A stretch of 64,000 nt of DNA from Leclercia sp. 29361 (GTDB taxonomy: Bacteria > Pseudomonadota > Gammaproteobacteria > Enterobacterales > Enterobacteriaceae), in the NCBI RefSeq assembly GCF_011290365.1, contig NZ_CP049786.1, forward strand, positions 3,410,001 through 3,474,000, in the 5' to 3' direction. The translations under genes were made by a program, and so were the position numbers. Below, piece by piece: positions 16,525-24,339 of the stretch. The notes under the pieces are model-generated. The model had not been told where the DNA came from and ran no database searches. It saw only the letters and a list, made by a program, of their open reading frames with translations. The first letter of the stretch is position 1. Each line of letters begins with the position of its first letter.

Positions 16525-17156
16525 AAAACCCCCTTAGCTTTAGTCAAGCGGGCTTTCCTGTCCTCCAGTCCATTTGTGCCGCCGTTAATGATTCGGGTGA
16601 TGCGGGTAACATCATCAGAGTCGGCGACAGAATTAAGTCCGTGATTGCTCCACCATGCAGCTGCTGATTCAGCGGCGTACTGAGGCTGTGTGAGTAGCTC
16701 CGGGTTCTGAACGATATCAACGCCAAGCTGCTTCACCAGTGCGGCGTAGTTCGCCTTCCCTGTCACCTGTATCAGGCCGCGCCCGCGGTAACGATAGCCA
16801 TCACCAGTATTCCTATCGCCATTCCCGTTCCGGTTGGCGTAGATGATGCTGCCGATCATCTTCTGGTCTGCAGGGTGAGCATTCTGGCCCGAATCAACCC
16901 GGCCATACCTGAGCGCTTCTTCCTGGCTGATGCGGTTGCCGAACATAGCCAGCAACGCACCGTAGCGATAATTCAGGCTCTCTTCGGTATGCACAAACCC
17001 TGATGACTCATGCCCCACCTGTGCGAGGAAGTGTGCCTGCCGCAGAGGGGTGTTGATGCCGTATTTCTGCATGGCGGCGTTGACCACCGGGAACCACTTC
17101 TGCGCCAGAGCAGAGCTGACGCCAGTGGTTTGCTGGAATTTACTGAGGGTCAGCAT
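16512..17156 (-). CDS. endolysin, glycoside hydrolase family 19 (chitinase-like)
   Basis: 214 residues from the ATG at 17156, where GGGAG is about 9 bases upstream; an earlier ATG at 17177 lacks such a site. It has the GH19 core: AHFLAQVGHESSGF with catalytic Glu, YRYRGRGLIQVTGKANYAAL and AAAWWSNHGLNSVADSDDV. No signal peptide or membrane anchor, so export should depend on the holin. Cuts the peptidoglycan glycan backbone. It overlaps the holin gene end by 17 bases. Confidence 0.9.
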   Translation of the reverse strand: MLTLSKFQQTTGVSSALAQKWFPVVNAAMQKYGINTPLRQAHFLAQVGHESSGFVHTEESLNYRYGALLAMFGNRISQEEALRYGRVDSGQNAHPADQKMIGSIIYANRNGNGDRNTGDGYRYRGRGLIQVTGKANYAALVKQLGVDIVQNPELLTQPQYAAESAAAWWSNHGLNSVADSDDVTRITRIINGGTNGLEDRKARLTKAKGVLCSV

Positions 17157-17511
17157 TAGCTTTTTCTCCCGGTTCATTCAGGCCAAGACGACGCCGCGCA
17201 TAGGCGAACAGTGAATCCACTCCCACATAACCCACGCCAGCCGAGATAGGCCAGCAGAGTTCAGGCGGAAAGTTCCAGTTGAAGATTGCCCATATGGCCG
17301 TGAGCGTGGGCTGAGCGAAGAAGCAGAGGATGCCGCACATCGTTGCGCCGGCGATCCGGTCTTTCCACTTTGATTTAGCGCCGCGTGAGGTAGCGAGTAT
17401 CGACATGACAAAAGCCAGAACCGAATAGCCAGCTTCGTTTTTGTGGTTTACAAGCCACGCAAGCATAACGGCCCAGGTATCCGGTCTGTCTTGCATAATC
17501 GATTTCTTCAT
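17140..17511 (-). CDS. lambda-family (class II-like) holin
   Basis: 123 residues from MKKSIMQDRPDTWAVMLAWL. Membrane segments are visible at about residues 29-43, 56-75 and 85-100 (YSVLAFVMSILATS, GATMCGILCFFAQPTLTAIW, GVGYVGVDSLFAYARRRL). The conserved order WAVMLAWL ... KWKDRIAGA ... fits the PF05106 lambda S-like family. It starts the lysis cassette and times membrane permeabilisation. Confidence 0.85.
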   Translation of the reverse strand: MKKSIMQDRPDTWAVMLAWLVNHKNEAGYSVLAFVMSILATSRGAKSKWKDRIAGATMCGILCFFAQPTLTAIWAIFNWNFPPELCWPISAGVGYVGVDSLFAYARRRLGLNEPGEKANADPQ

Positions 17512-17604
17512 GATGGCACCGGTGTGGTGCTCGTTGATTTGGGTCGGGCTCTCAGGGCTATTTAGCAACGGGAGATGTCGAGGGTGATCCCCGGAGCCCG
17601 AAAA

Positions 17605-17629
17605 TAAAAAAGGCAGGTTCTGGTCTGCC
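17605..17629 (-). terminator. late-leader terminator (second)
   Basis: Minus-strand stem GGCAG / CTGCC with an 8-base loop followed by TTTTTTATTTT. It lies between Q and the holin; late transcription must pass it, consistent with Q antitermination. Confidence 0.7.
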
Positions 17630-17690
17630 AAGATGAGGGTGTTGCTTGAGCCGTAGCTCTTATGGTCCCAGGCAGGGGTATTCCAGATAC

Positions 17691-17719
17691 GAAAAAGCCC
17701 AAGGCGTTAACCTCGGGCT
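17691..17719 (-). terminator. late-leader terminator, tR'-like
   Basis: Minus-strand hairpin AGCCCGAGG / CCTTGGGCT (one mismatch, 6-base loop) followed by TTTTTC. About 70 bp downstream of the Q stop, where lambdoid phages place the tR' terminator that Q overrides. The PR' promoter itself could not be assigned with confidence. Confidence 0.7.
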
Positions 17720-17788
17720 CTTTTGTGTAATTAAGTCGGCAACCAAAGCTATGGCGACGATATCAGATTTACATGAAATATATGCGTT

Positions 17789-18478
17789 TCAGTTCGGTTT
17801 TGCAAGACTTGAGTTAAAGTTTGTCGCCTTTTGTTGTGAACGTGATCGCGTTACTGAGATAAGAGAGTGGCTATCAAGCCGTGTAAAGCTGCTGCGCATT
17901 GCCAGCCAGTGCGGCAGATATGTTTCCGTAAAGGTGGATTTCGCCACGCCTATCAACTCGGCCAGTGCCTGATATTCATAAACGTCACGCCCAGCCAGCT
18001 CCTCTTTGACGTCCTGCGCCGCAAGCCAGATTAACGCCTTCAGCCTGTCCATCGTTTTCCCAGCCACCTTCTTCACGCCCAGTTGCGCCCTGAACTCACC
18101 CCAAGCCCATTGGGTAATCGCCAACTGGTTCTCCCAGCGTGTGTTCTCACTGTAGTTCCAGAGCAGCCACGCCTTCTGGTGCTCATCCAGCGACAGGACC
18201 GCGCGACGCCACGATGCGGTGGAGTATTCGACCGGCTGAACCAGCGGGATGTGTGACCCCTTGGCGCGAGACTGCTTACCGGGGATCGGCGGATTGCTCG
18301 GGTTAACCAGTTTCCCGTTAGCCGGGTTAATCACCTTCACGCGGGAACGGCTGCGCGGAGTGGCAGTGAACATAGCGTTTTCAGCAAAGGCGACCAACTG
18401 GCCCTTAGTGGCCCCACTCAGATCTGCAGTCGCAACGATCAACTGCTCACGCACATACTGCAAATATTGAACGTTCAT
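17789..18478 (-). CDS. antitermination protein Q (phage 21-type)
   Basis: 229 residues (MNVQYLQYVREQLIVATADL). The central region (PVEYSTASWRRAVLSLDEHQ, KAWLLWNYSENTRWENQLAI) and the HTH-like C-terminal part (YEYQALAELIGVAKSTFTET) match the phage 21-type Q family as I know it. It should load on polymerase at the late promoter so that it reads through the two terminators upstream of the holin. Position at the end of the nin-like region and before lysis genes is exactly that of Q. The last ~30 residues are Ser/Arg-rich. Confidence 0.82.
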   Translation of the reverse strand: MNVQYLQYVREQLIVATADLSGATKGQLVAFAENAMFTATPRSRSRVKVINPANGKLVNPSNPPIPGKQSRAKGSHIPLVQPVEYSTASWRRAVLSLDEHQKAWLLWNYSENTRWENQLAITQWAWGEFRAQLGVKKVAGKTMDRLKALIWLAAQDVKEELAGRDVYEYQALAELIGVAKSTFTETYLPHWLAMRSSFTRLDSHSLISVTRSRSQQKATNFNSSLAKPN

Positions 18479-18588
18479 TAAGCGGCTTCCTTCTGAGGTT
18501 GTTTGGTCTGGCTGTGCTTTGCTACTGGCGGCATCTTGGCGCGCATGACGCTTTCGGCCTGGTATCGGGCTATCTGGTCACGGGTCAT
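18478..18588 (-). CDS. very small nin-region protein
   Basis: 36 residues, MTRDQIARYQAESVMRAKMP, Lys/Gln-rich end. Its stop overlaps the Q start (TAATG) and its start overlaps the preceding gene stop (ATGA), supporting translation. Function unknown. Confidence 0.6.
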   Translation of the reverse strand: MTRDQIARYQAESVMRAKMPPVAKHSQTKQPQKEAA

Positions 18589-18764
18589 TGCTGAATCCTC
18601 AGCGCTGCTTCGAGGTCAGATTGCGGGATTGCCAGGAGCGTCCTCCGCTGATCGGCCGTGATGTTACGCATCCCCATAAAGACAATGCCTGCAGGTGTCT
18701 TTACCGCAGCAACATGCTTTGAGCGGTACCAGTTGAGTAATGCGAGGGTATTGTGGGTGCTCAT
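18585..18764 (-). CDS. small nin-region protein
   Basis: 59 residues, MSTHNTLALLNWYRSKHVAA, ending DLEAALRIQQ. Overlaps its neighbours by 4 bases on both sides. No family recognised; a short Trp/Tyr-containing helix followed by a beta hairpin is plausible. Confidence 0.6.
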   Translation of the reverse strand: MSTHNTLALLNWYRSKHVAAVKTPAGIVFMGMRNITADQRRTLLAIPQSDLEAALRIQQ

Positions 18765-18988
18765 GCTGCCTCCCGGATCAGCTCGTAGTCATTCAGATAC
18801 AGGCCACCGAAGCTATACAGGATGCCGTCACGGATGTTTCCGAGCGTCGCGTAAGGGAAGTAGTTGAGATAGAACTCTGCGGCTCTGTCAGCTGCGCACA
18901 GAAGCTCTGAGTAATGGTTAACTCGCATGACGAACAGCACGTCCTGGAAGATCGCTGCCGTTTCACATGGGTAATGGATTTTATTCAT
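18761..18988 (-). CDS. nin-region protein of unknown function
   Basis: 75 residues, MNKIHYPCETAAIFQDVLFV. Largely helical and Tyr-rich in its second half (AEFYLNYFPYATLGNIRDGI). ATGA overlap with NinG and with the following gene. No known motif. Confidence 0.62.
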   Translation of the reverse strand: MNKIHYPCETAAIFQDVLFVMRVNHYSELLCAADRAAEFYLNYFPYATLGNIRDGILYSFGGLYLNDYELIREAA

Positions 18989-19593
18989 GCTGCGATCTCC
19001 TGCTGTTTGAGGGCGCGAAGCTTCGCCCTGGCATCGGCGCGGATGCCGTCCAGTTCTTCGCGGGTGTAACGGTGGGTTTCGTTGTTGGATTCCAGAGCCT
19101 GCACTTCCTCTTCGCCGATCAGCTTAACCAGTGCTGCTCGATAGGCCTCGATATTGCCTGATTTGTGAACGTTGCAAGCTGAGCACTGCAGCCAGATATT
19201 GTCCGGGTTGAAGCGGAGTTGTGGTGCGGCGGCCGTAGTGCGGTAGTGCCCGGCATGCCATGCAAAGGCGGTCTTTGTTCCGCATGAGATGCAGCCATAC
19301 CCGGCAGCCAGCAGCGTAGTGCGCCGCCAGTCGTTGACGGCGCGTTGAGTCATCTGCAACCAATGGCTGAGTGGCTTAACTGCCTGGCGTCGTTCGGCTT
19401 GGCTCCTTCGCGCTTCCTGCTCCTTCTGGCGCTGCTCCTTGATTCGCTTGGCCGCCTCTTTCACCTTCTGCTTTGCTCTCAGTTCCAATGCGTAGATAGC
19501 GCCGTGAGCCGGGCAGCACCAGACGACATTGCTGTACGCCGGGTGGAACCATTCGTTACAGACCTTACACTTACGCCGGGCTGGTTTACGCAT
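18985..19593 (-). CDS. ninG: NinG (Rap) recombination protein
   Basis: 202 residues from the ATG at 19593. N-terminal zinc-ribbon-like CKVCNEWFHPAYSNVVWCCP, a long charged helix (KEAAKRIKEQRQKEQEARRS), and the HNH-like C-terminal half with CISCGTKTAFAWHAGHYRTT and NIWLQCSACNVHKSGN. This is the NinG/Rap family, which resolves recombination intermediates in lambda. It sits in the right place between NinE and Q. Intact. Confidence 0.9.
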   Translation of the reverse strand: MRKPARRKCKVCNEWFHPAYSNVVWCCPAHGAIYALELRAKQKVKEAAKRIKEQRQKEQEARRSQAERRQAVKPLSHWLQMTQRAVNDWRRTTLLAAGYGCISCGTKTAFAWHAGHYRTTAAAPQLRFNPDNIWLQCSACNVHKSGNIEAYRAALVKLIGEEEVQALESNNETHRYTREELDGIRADARAKLRALKQQEIAA

Positions 19594-19756
19594 GATTTCT
19601 CCTTGCTGCCAGGCGCAGCCATTTCTGATCGACAAGACGGGCGGTGTAGCCCTTGAGGGTTGGGATTTCGGATGGCTTGAGTTCCGGCTTGCGCTTGCGG
19701 CGAGTCCGGACCCGGTAGATTTCGTTGGTGATGATGCGAGCGAGAGGGCTAGCCAT
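19586..19756 (-). CDS. NinE-like protein
   Basis: 56 residues. The C-terminal pattern K-G-Y-T-A-x-L-x-D-x-x-W-L-R-x-x-A-R matches the end of lambda-type NinE, and the N-terminus is basic (YRVRTRRKRKPELKPSEI). Start overlaps the NinB stop (TAATG) and its end overlaps the NinG start by 8 bases. Function of NinE is unknown. Confidence 0.68.
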   Translation of the reverse strand: MASPLARIITNEIYRVRTRRKRKPELKPSEIPTLKGYTARLVDQKWLRLAARRNHA

Positions 19757-20211
19757 TACGCCTCCTGCTTATCGCGCAGCTGCTGATATTCGCAGCCGTT
19801 CGGGATAGTCAGCACCAGGCCAAACTGAGCGCACCACGCTTCTACTTTGCACAGGAAGATATGCATCTCTCCCGTATCGAGTTGAGCCGTGTGGCGAGGC
19901 TCCCAGGTGGTTTCTTTGGTGCCGGTGATGAAGTCGGTGTAGGTGACCTCTTCGCAGCCGAGGTAGGTCTTTTTGAGGTTGCGCTTAACCCACTCGGGGG
20001 TAGTGTCGGTGCGGCCGGATTTAATCAGGTATTCACTGATTTCCTGGTACCACATGTGGCTGAGGCTATTTTGAGAGAGGCTACGCTTCTCGCGCCACTC
20101 TTTGACCTGCAGGCGCAGAGGTTGGCCGGAAGCGAGTTGCTCCTGCAGCATCTTGCCGATTTCTGCGAAGTTGCCGGAGTGCAGCTTGATGCCGCATTGA
20201 GGGATGTTCAT
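19756..20211 (-). CDS. ninB: NinB recombination protein (Orf family)
   Basis: 151 residues. The NinB core is clear: LRLQVKEWREKRSLSQNSLS, HMWYQEISEYLIKSGRTDTT, and the later KTYLGCEEV and MHIFLCKVEAWCAQFGLVL. Lambda Orf/NinB binds single-stranded DNA and SSB and can replace RecFOR. First large gene of the nin-like run. A RecT annealing protein is encoded in the PL operon, which would be its functional partner. Confidence 0.9.
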   Translation of the reverse strand: MNIPQCGIKLHSGNFAEIGKMLQEQLASGQPLRLQVKEWREKRSLSQNSLSHMWYQEISEYLIKSGRTDTTPEWVKRNLKKTYLGCEEVTYTDFITGTKETTWEPRHTAQLDTGEMHIFLCKVEAWCAQFGLVLTIPNGCEYQQLRDKQEA

Positions 20212-20306
20212 ACGGCCCCCTCACAGGAAACCGCAGAATGCAGAAAATCGCCGGTGCATTTCTGCATCGGTGACAGGGTATTGGTGTACTCGATGTGTGT
20301 CGTCAT
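20208..20306 (-). CDS. very small ORF before ninB
   Basis: 32 residues, MTTHIEYTNTLSPMQKCTGD. GGGGA six bases before the ATG, and ATGA overlap with ninB. Could be a translated leader or a real micro-protein; not recognised. Confidence 0.45.
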   Translation of the reverse strand: MTTHIEYTNTLSPMQKCTGDFLHSAVSCEGAV

Positions 20307-20398
20307 ATCGTCCCCAATATGACGCGCCTGCACCACCGGTCGTTCACTCCGGCGGCACAGTGATTATACCACTAGTTTTGAGAAATGATTATCAACTT

Positions 20399-21109
20399 TC
20401 AGTCGCCATTATCTGCGAGCTTTTGCATTGCATCACCGTACCGAGCCATGCCTTCGGCAAGTGCCAGCTTCGCCTCCTGCTGCGGTGCTGCTGCAATCAG
20501 TCTGCTCCATGCGTCCTTTGAGTCTTCTGCGCCGTAATCAGTAATTGAGTCGAACTCATCCAGCATTTCTTCTGTCGGATCAACCGGTACAGCCACCCAC
20601 CCATCCGGCATGGCCTGATGCATGATTTTCTCGTACTCAGCAACCTGTGGGTCTACTGGATGTGATAAGTCGCGGTGAGTACCCTGAAGCATGGCGGCGC
20701 GGCAGGCTTCAAATACCGCATTGTTAAACTTCACGCCTTCAAAAAAGATTTTCCCATCATGCTCAAACCAGAACTCGGACTTCTCAACATCGGGTAAGAG
20801 GCTTTTAAGCACGCCCTCAGGCACAGATACCACCTCTGGCTGCGGTAACTGCGGTACTGCGTAAAGAGCCCTTACCTGCTCCCCATTTGCTCGAAGCGAA
20901 ATCACACTGGCAGGATCAATATCCACCCACACGCCGGCCTCTTTGCAGGCTTGATACACCGGGTCCTGCTCCATGCTGGCGAGCAGTGGAGCAATTCGTG
21001 CGAGCAACTGAGACTGCATATCTTCCGGAGTTTCAGGTTCTCCAGGGCTGCCGAATCCGGCAAAGAAGTCACAAATTTCAGATTCGATTAATTCCTGCAA
21101 AGTAGCCAT
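20399..21109 (-). CDS. phage accessory protein, unknown
   Basis: 236 residues from MATLQELIESEICDFFAGFG. Acidic and soluble, mixed alpha/beta. The C-terminal part has WVAVPVDPTEEMLDEFDSIT, a stretch common in many enterobacterial phage proteins of the early region, suggesting a modular protein. No catalytic motif identified. Confidence 0.6.
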   Translation of the reverse strand: MATLQELIESEICDFFAGFGSPGEPETPEDMQSQLLARIAPLLASMEQDPVYQACKEAGVWVDIDPASVISLRANGEQVRALYAVPQLPQPEVVSVPEGVLKSLLPDVEKSEFWFEHDGKIFFEGVKFNNAVFEACRAAMLQGTHRDLSHPVDPQVAEYEKIMHQAMPDGWVAVPVDPTEEMLDEFDSITDYGAEDSKDAWSRLIAAAPQQEAKLALAEGMARYGDAMQKLADNGD

Positions 21110-21113
21110 ATCC

Positions 21114-21590
21114 CTACTCCCCCACCTTAGTGATGATGCCAGCGGCGACCAGTTCTGCGACCTGCTGATCTCCATCACTGGAGATGGCTTTATCGCAAAG
21201 TGTGCACCTCTGTACGCCTGACACGTCCCAGAATTTGCTACGGTGATCGCATCGACTTTCCGCTATCTTCAAACGCTCACGATAGTCAGCAACCATCCGG
21301 CGCACCTGCTCCAGTGGCGTAACGCTGCCGCCGTCAGGTGGGTCCATGTACTGGATGCCGGGGAGCAACTTGCACAGCGCATCATCAATAACTGCGCGCT
21401 GAACCTCTTTGTCTCTGGCTTCTTCTTCGTATGCTGCTTTGTAGTCTTCCAGCGCCTCTGTTAGCGCCAGCACGTTCTCAGGGCTGGCCACGTCCTGCCA
21501 TAAATCTGATGTGTCGCAGGCTTCACGACACATGATTTCGTCCTGCGCCGCCGCTTTCAGCTTCGCCGACAGTACATCGATATTGCTCAT
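21114..21590 (-). CDS. phage accessory protein with Cys-pair motif
   Basis: 158 residues from MSNIDVLSAKLKAAAQDEIM. Long helical N-terminal half; near the C-terminus a possible zinc site CDHRSKFWDVSGVQRCTLCD. The end ELVAAGIITKVGE is also seen in other phage early proteins. Overlaps its upstream neighbour by 4 bases. Function unknown. Confidence 0.6.
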   Translation of the reverse strand: MSNIDVLSAKLKAAAQDEIMCREACDTSDLWQDVASPENVLALTEALEDYKAAYEEEARDKEVQRAVIDDALCKLLPGIQYMDPPDGGSVTPLEQVRRMVADYRERLKIAESRCDHRSKFWDVSGVQRCTLCDKAISSDGDQQVAELVAAGIITKVGE

Positions 21591-21757
21591 TTGGCTGCCT
21601 TCCCTTTCTTCACGCACATAAGCGCGGCGTTCACCTTGTCCTGCTTTTTCACCTGCTCCATAGCCTCAATGCAATTTTCTTGAGTGTTAAACTCAATGCC
21701 TGAAATATTGCCTGAGTTGTAGTAACCAGTGCTCAGCGATAAGAGGATCCAGATCAT
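21587..21757 (-). CDS. small exported or membrane phage protein
   Basis: 56 residues, MIWILLSLSTGYYNSGNISG, with a short hydrophobic N-terminus and a Lys-rich end (KKQDKVNAALMCVKKGKAAK). ATGA overlaps on both sides. Two Cys residues could form a disulfide if exported. Unknown function. Confidence 0.55.
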   Translation of the reverse strand: MIWILLSLSTGYYNSGNISGIEFNTQENCIEAMEQVKKQDKVNAALMCVKKGKAAK

Positions 21758-22260
21758 GCCGCACCTCCTTGGCGAAGTTGGGCGGCGAACTCGTCAGCAT
21801 TTTCACCGGACACCCACCACGAATCCCTGCAATCTGAAGAGTGAGCACACTTCGACTCTTCTTTGCACTTTGAAGCAAACATATCCACACCCTGAGCCCG
21901 CACTTCAGCCAGGATAGCATCAGCAGCCACTCCGCAATGATCCGGGTCAGTGAAATCAGCTAGCGCCTCCCCACCCCGCTCTACAAGCTCTGTCTCACTG
22001 GCATAATCAAGCCCATCAACGGTGTTTAGGTGCCCGTGGTTGTAGCCTTTCATGTACACCTGTCCGCAAGCCCATCGCACAGCTTGCACTTCAGCAGCCA
22101 GCGCCGCGCACTTGGCTTCCTGAACCTTCCAGCCTTCCCACATGGCTGCCATCATCATGAACCAGACGTTTCCGCAGCCATCCTTCTTGTTGTCGAAAAA
22201 CCAGTTCACGAACTCGATGGTCATCCCGTTATCTTTCGCTAATTGCTCGCGCTCATTCAT
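21754..22260 (-). CDS. Ead/Ea22-like phage protein
   Basis: 168 residues from MNEREQLAKDNGMTIEFVNW. Helical N-terminal part with FFDNKKDGCGNVWFMMMAAM, then AALAAEVQAVRWACGQVYM, and a Cys-rich C-terminal region (CKEESKCAHSSDCRDSWWVS). The AALAAEV pattern is common in the Ea22-like accessory family of lambdoid phages. Role unknown. Confidence 0.55.
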   Translation of the reverse strand: MNEREQLAKDNGMTIEFVNWFFDNKKDGCGNVWFMMMAAMWEGWKVQEAKCAALAAEVQAVRWACGQVYMKGYNHGHLNTVDGLDYASETELVERGGEALADFTDPDHCGVAADAILAEVRAQGVDMFASKCKEESKCAHSSDCRDSWWVSGENADEFAAQLRQGGAA

Positions 22261-22577
22261 ACTGATGCTCTCCCGCCCCTGACCGAAGCCAGGCACTGAT
22301 TGAATAGGTTGTTAAGTGGGTTGGCTGTGTTCTGCTTAATTTGCTTTGGCTGCCGCTTAGGAGCGATAACTGGCCGGTCTTCCGGGCGCACAACGAAGTA
22401 GCGGTAGCGTTTCTCGAACCCCTCACGGCGCAGAGTGTTAACTCTGGTCAGGTTGGTTAGCACCGAAGCTATCGCCCCTTTCTGGATGGATGTGTCGCGA
22501 CGGATATCTGACATGTAGCAGCCTGGGTGTTTGGTTACGTACTGGATGATTTCCGCGTATTGGCTGCAGTGTTTCAT
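22257..22577 (-). CDS. winged-helix-like phage regulator
   Basis: 106 residues. MKHCSQYAEIIQYVTKHPGC, then MSDIRRDTSIQKGAIASVLT and a wing-like VNTLRREGFEKRYRYFVV look like a winged helix-turn-helix DNA-binding domain. Basic C-terminal tail. It overlaps the downstream gene by 4 bases. The DNA-binding call is from pattern only. Confidence 0.6.
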   Translation of the reverse strand: MKHCSQYAEIIQYVTKHPGCYMSDIRRDTSIQKGAIASVLTNLTRVNTLRREGFEKRYRYFVVRPEDRPVIAPKRQPKQIKQNTANPLNNLFNQCLASVRGGRASV

Positions 22578-22906
22578 GCCGCCTCCCCGCGCAGTTCGCG
22601 CAAGTTATCCTCGGTCAGTGTCATGTTGCCGACCTCACGGCTCAGCGCCTTCTCCATCCGATCTACGCAGCTACGGATGCGGGTCATCTGCACTTCCGGG
22701 AACTGGCTTCGGGACATCTCGATCAGCGTGTTGTAGAGATTGCGGTTCTTCGCCTGACGAGCTTTCACCTTTGCGCAGGCCCGGAGGGATTCGCCAATTT
22801 TGCGACCGTCAGCCCGGGCAGTGGCGCGGCATAACTCCAGCGTCAGGAGGGTGTCAGGGAACTCCCGACAATCTGAGTTCATGATGATTTGCATTGCTGT
22901 GTTCAT
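22574..22906 (-). CDS. phage protein downstream of the helicase
   Basis: 110 residues (MNTAMQIIMNSDCREFPDTL). Helical and basic with several Arg/Lys (LRACAKVKARQAKNRNLYNT). It overlaps the helicase stop by 1 base. No known family recognised; could be a replication accessory factor by position only. Confidence 0.6.
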   Translation of the reverse strand: MNTAMQIIMNSDCREFPDTLLTLELCRATARADGRKIGESLRACAKVKARQAKNRNLYNTLIEMSRSQFPEVQMTRIRSCVDRMEKALSREVGNMTLTEDNLRELRGEAA

Positions 22907-24339
22907 TAGAATCCACCCTTCTTAGCTGGTTTCGCTTCCTGTTCACGGCGGCGCGCTTGTTCAGCCGTCTGGTCGCAGTCGTAGATAGCTCCATTCACCT
23001 GATTGCAGTAAACCGTGCCGGTGCTGCCGTGGCGGTTGAGGCGCAGAATTAACTCGGTTTCGCCTGGCGGAACGCTGTCATCAAAAGCGCCCTCCCGGTG
23101 GATGCCTACCCAGTAGTCACAGTCCTGCTCAATCTGGCCTGTGTCGCGTGAATCGCTTGGTAACGGGCGTTTGTTGGTTCGTTTCTCCAGCTCACGGTTA
23201 AGCTGGGTCAGCAGCACCACGACACAACCAAGCTCTTTGGCGAGGTTTTTTAGCCCCTTGGTGATCATCCCGTAGGCCAGGTCGTTACGGTCGGCTTTCT
23301 CTGCGGTCATCAGGGTCAGATAGTCAACCAGCACCATCCCGACAACACCCTTCTGCCGCTTCACCTTCCGGCACTCAGCGACAACGTGCGCCAGCGTCAT
23401 TCCCGGCGTGTCGTCGATGTAGAGCAGGTCAAGCTCACTCAGTCGCGCAGCTGTACCCATGGCCTTTTTGAAGTCTCCGTCGTAGTCACCCTTATACTGA
23501 TCGTCAGCGTCCTCGGTGGCCGGCATGTAGAAAATGCTCGGGTTAACGCCGGACTTCTGCCCTACCAGCTTCTCGAGGATCTGATCATCAGGCATCTCGA
23601 GGCTGAACATCAGCGCAGGTTTCTTCTCACGGATAGCGCAGTTAATTGCCATCTGGCTGTACAGGGTCGTCTTACCCATCTTTGGGCGAGCGCCAATCAC
23701 AAACAGCGAACCCTTAACCAGACCTTTTGGCGCCAGGAGTCGGTCGAGTGATGGAACCCCAGTACTCAGTCCGCGCTGCTCCCCTGCCGGATCAAAGCGT
23801 TTCTCCAGGTCATCCACCCAGTCTTCCATCACGTCTGAGAACGTCCTCAGGCCGCGGCGGGCTCCGGTCTTCGAGTGATCGGACATCTGCGTGAAAATGG
23901 ACTGGATAGCGTCAAACTTCTGCGTGGCGTTCATGCCGTTGCGGGAATAGAGCAACTCGGTAGCTTCCGTCAGACGCTGGATGCCGTAGCGTTCCATAGC
24001 GGCTTCACGGACCGATGCGGCATAGGCCACGATGTTTGCAGCGCTGGGCGTGTTCTTGGCGATCTCCGCCAGGTATGCAAACCCACCGACCTGCTCCGCA
24101 AGCCCTTTGCTTTCCAGTGCGTCGAAGAGGGTAAGAGCATCGACCGGTCTGTTGTCGCGGTACATCTGGCGCATCTCGGTGAATATCACCTGGTGCCAAC
24201 GGACGTAGAACGACTCAGGCTTGAGCATTGCCAGCACCTGCTGGGCGCGTTCGTTGCTATCGCCTACCAGCATCAGGCCGCCGATCACGCTCTGCTCTGC
24301 TTCAACGTTGTGAGGTACGGTCACGAAATCAACGGTCAT
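22906..24339 (-). CDS. replicative DNA helicase, DnaB type
   Basis: 477 residues; the ATG at 24339 has GGAG six bases upstream, better than the GTG just before it. The N-terminal domain (HNVEAEQSVIGGLMLVGDSN) and the RecA-like C-terminal domain of DnaB are present: Walker A GARPKMGKTTL (~residue 220), Walker B GMVLVDYLTLM, and VVLLTQLNRELEKR. It would be the phage's own replicative helicase, as in P22 gp12, rather than a loader like lambda P. It overlaps the initiator-like gene by 11 bases. Confidence 0.93.
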   Translation of the reverse strand: MTVDFVTVPHNVEAEQSVIGGLMLVGDSNERAQQVLAMLKPESFYVRWHQVIFTEMRQMYRDNRPVDALTLFDALESKGLAEQVGGFAYLAEIAKNTPSAANIVAYAASVREAAMERYGIQRLTEATELLYSRNGMNATQKFDAIQSIFTQMSDHSKTGARRGLRTFSDVMEDWVDDLEKRFDPAGEQRGLSTGVPSLDRLLAPKGLVKGSLFVIGARPKMGKTTLYSQMAINCAIREKKPALMFSLEMPDDQILEKLVGQKSGVNPSIFYMPATEDADDQYKGDYDGDFKKAMGTAARLSELDLLYIDDTPGMTLAHVVAECRKVKRQKGVVGMVLVDYLTLMTAEKADRNDLAYGMITKGLKNLAKELGCVVVLLTQLNRELEKRTNKRPLPSDSRDTGQIEQDCDYWVGIHREGAFDDSVPPGETELILRLNRHGSTGTVYCNQVNGAIYDCDQTAEQARRREQEAKPAKKGGF

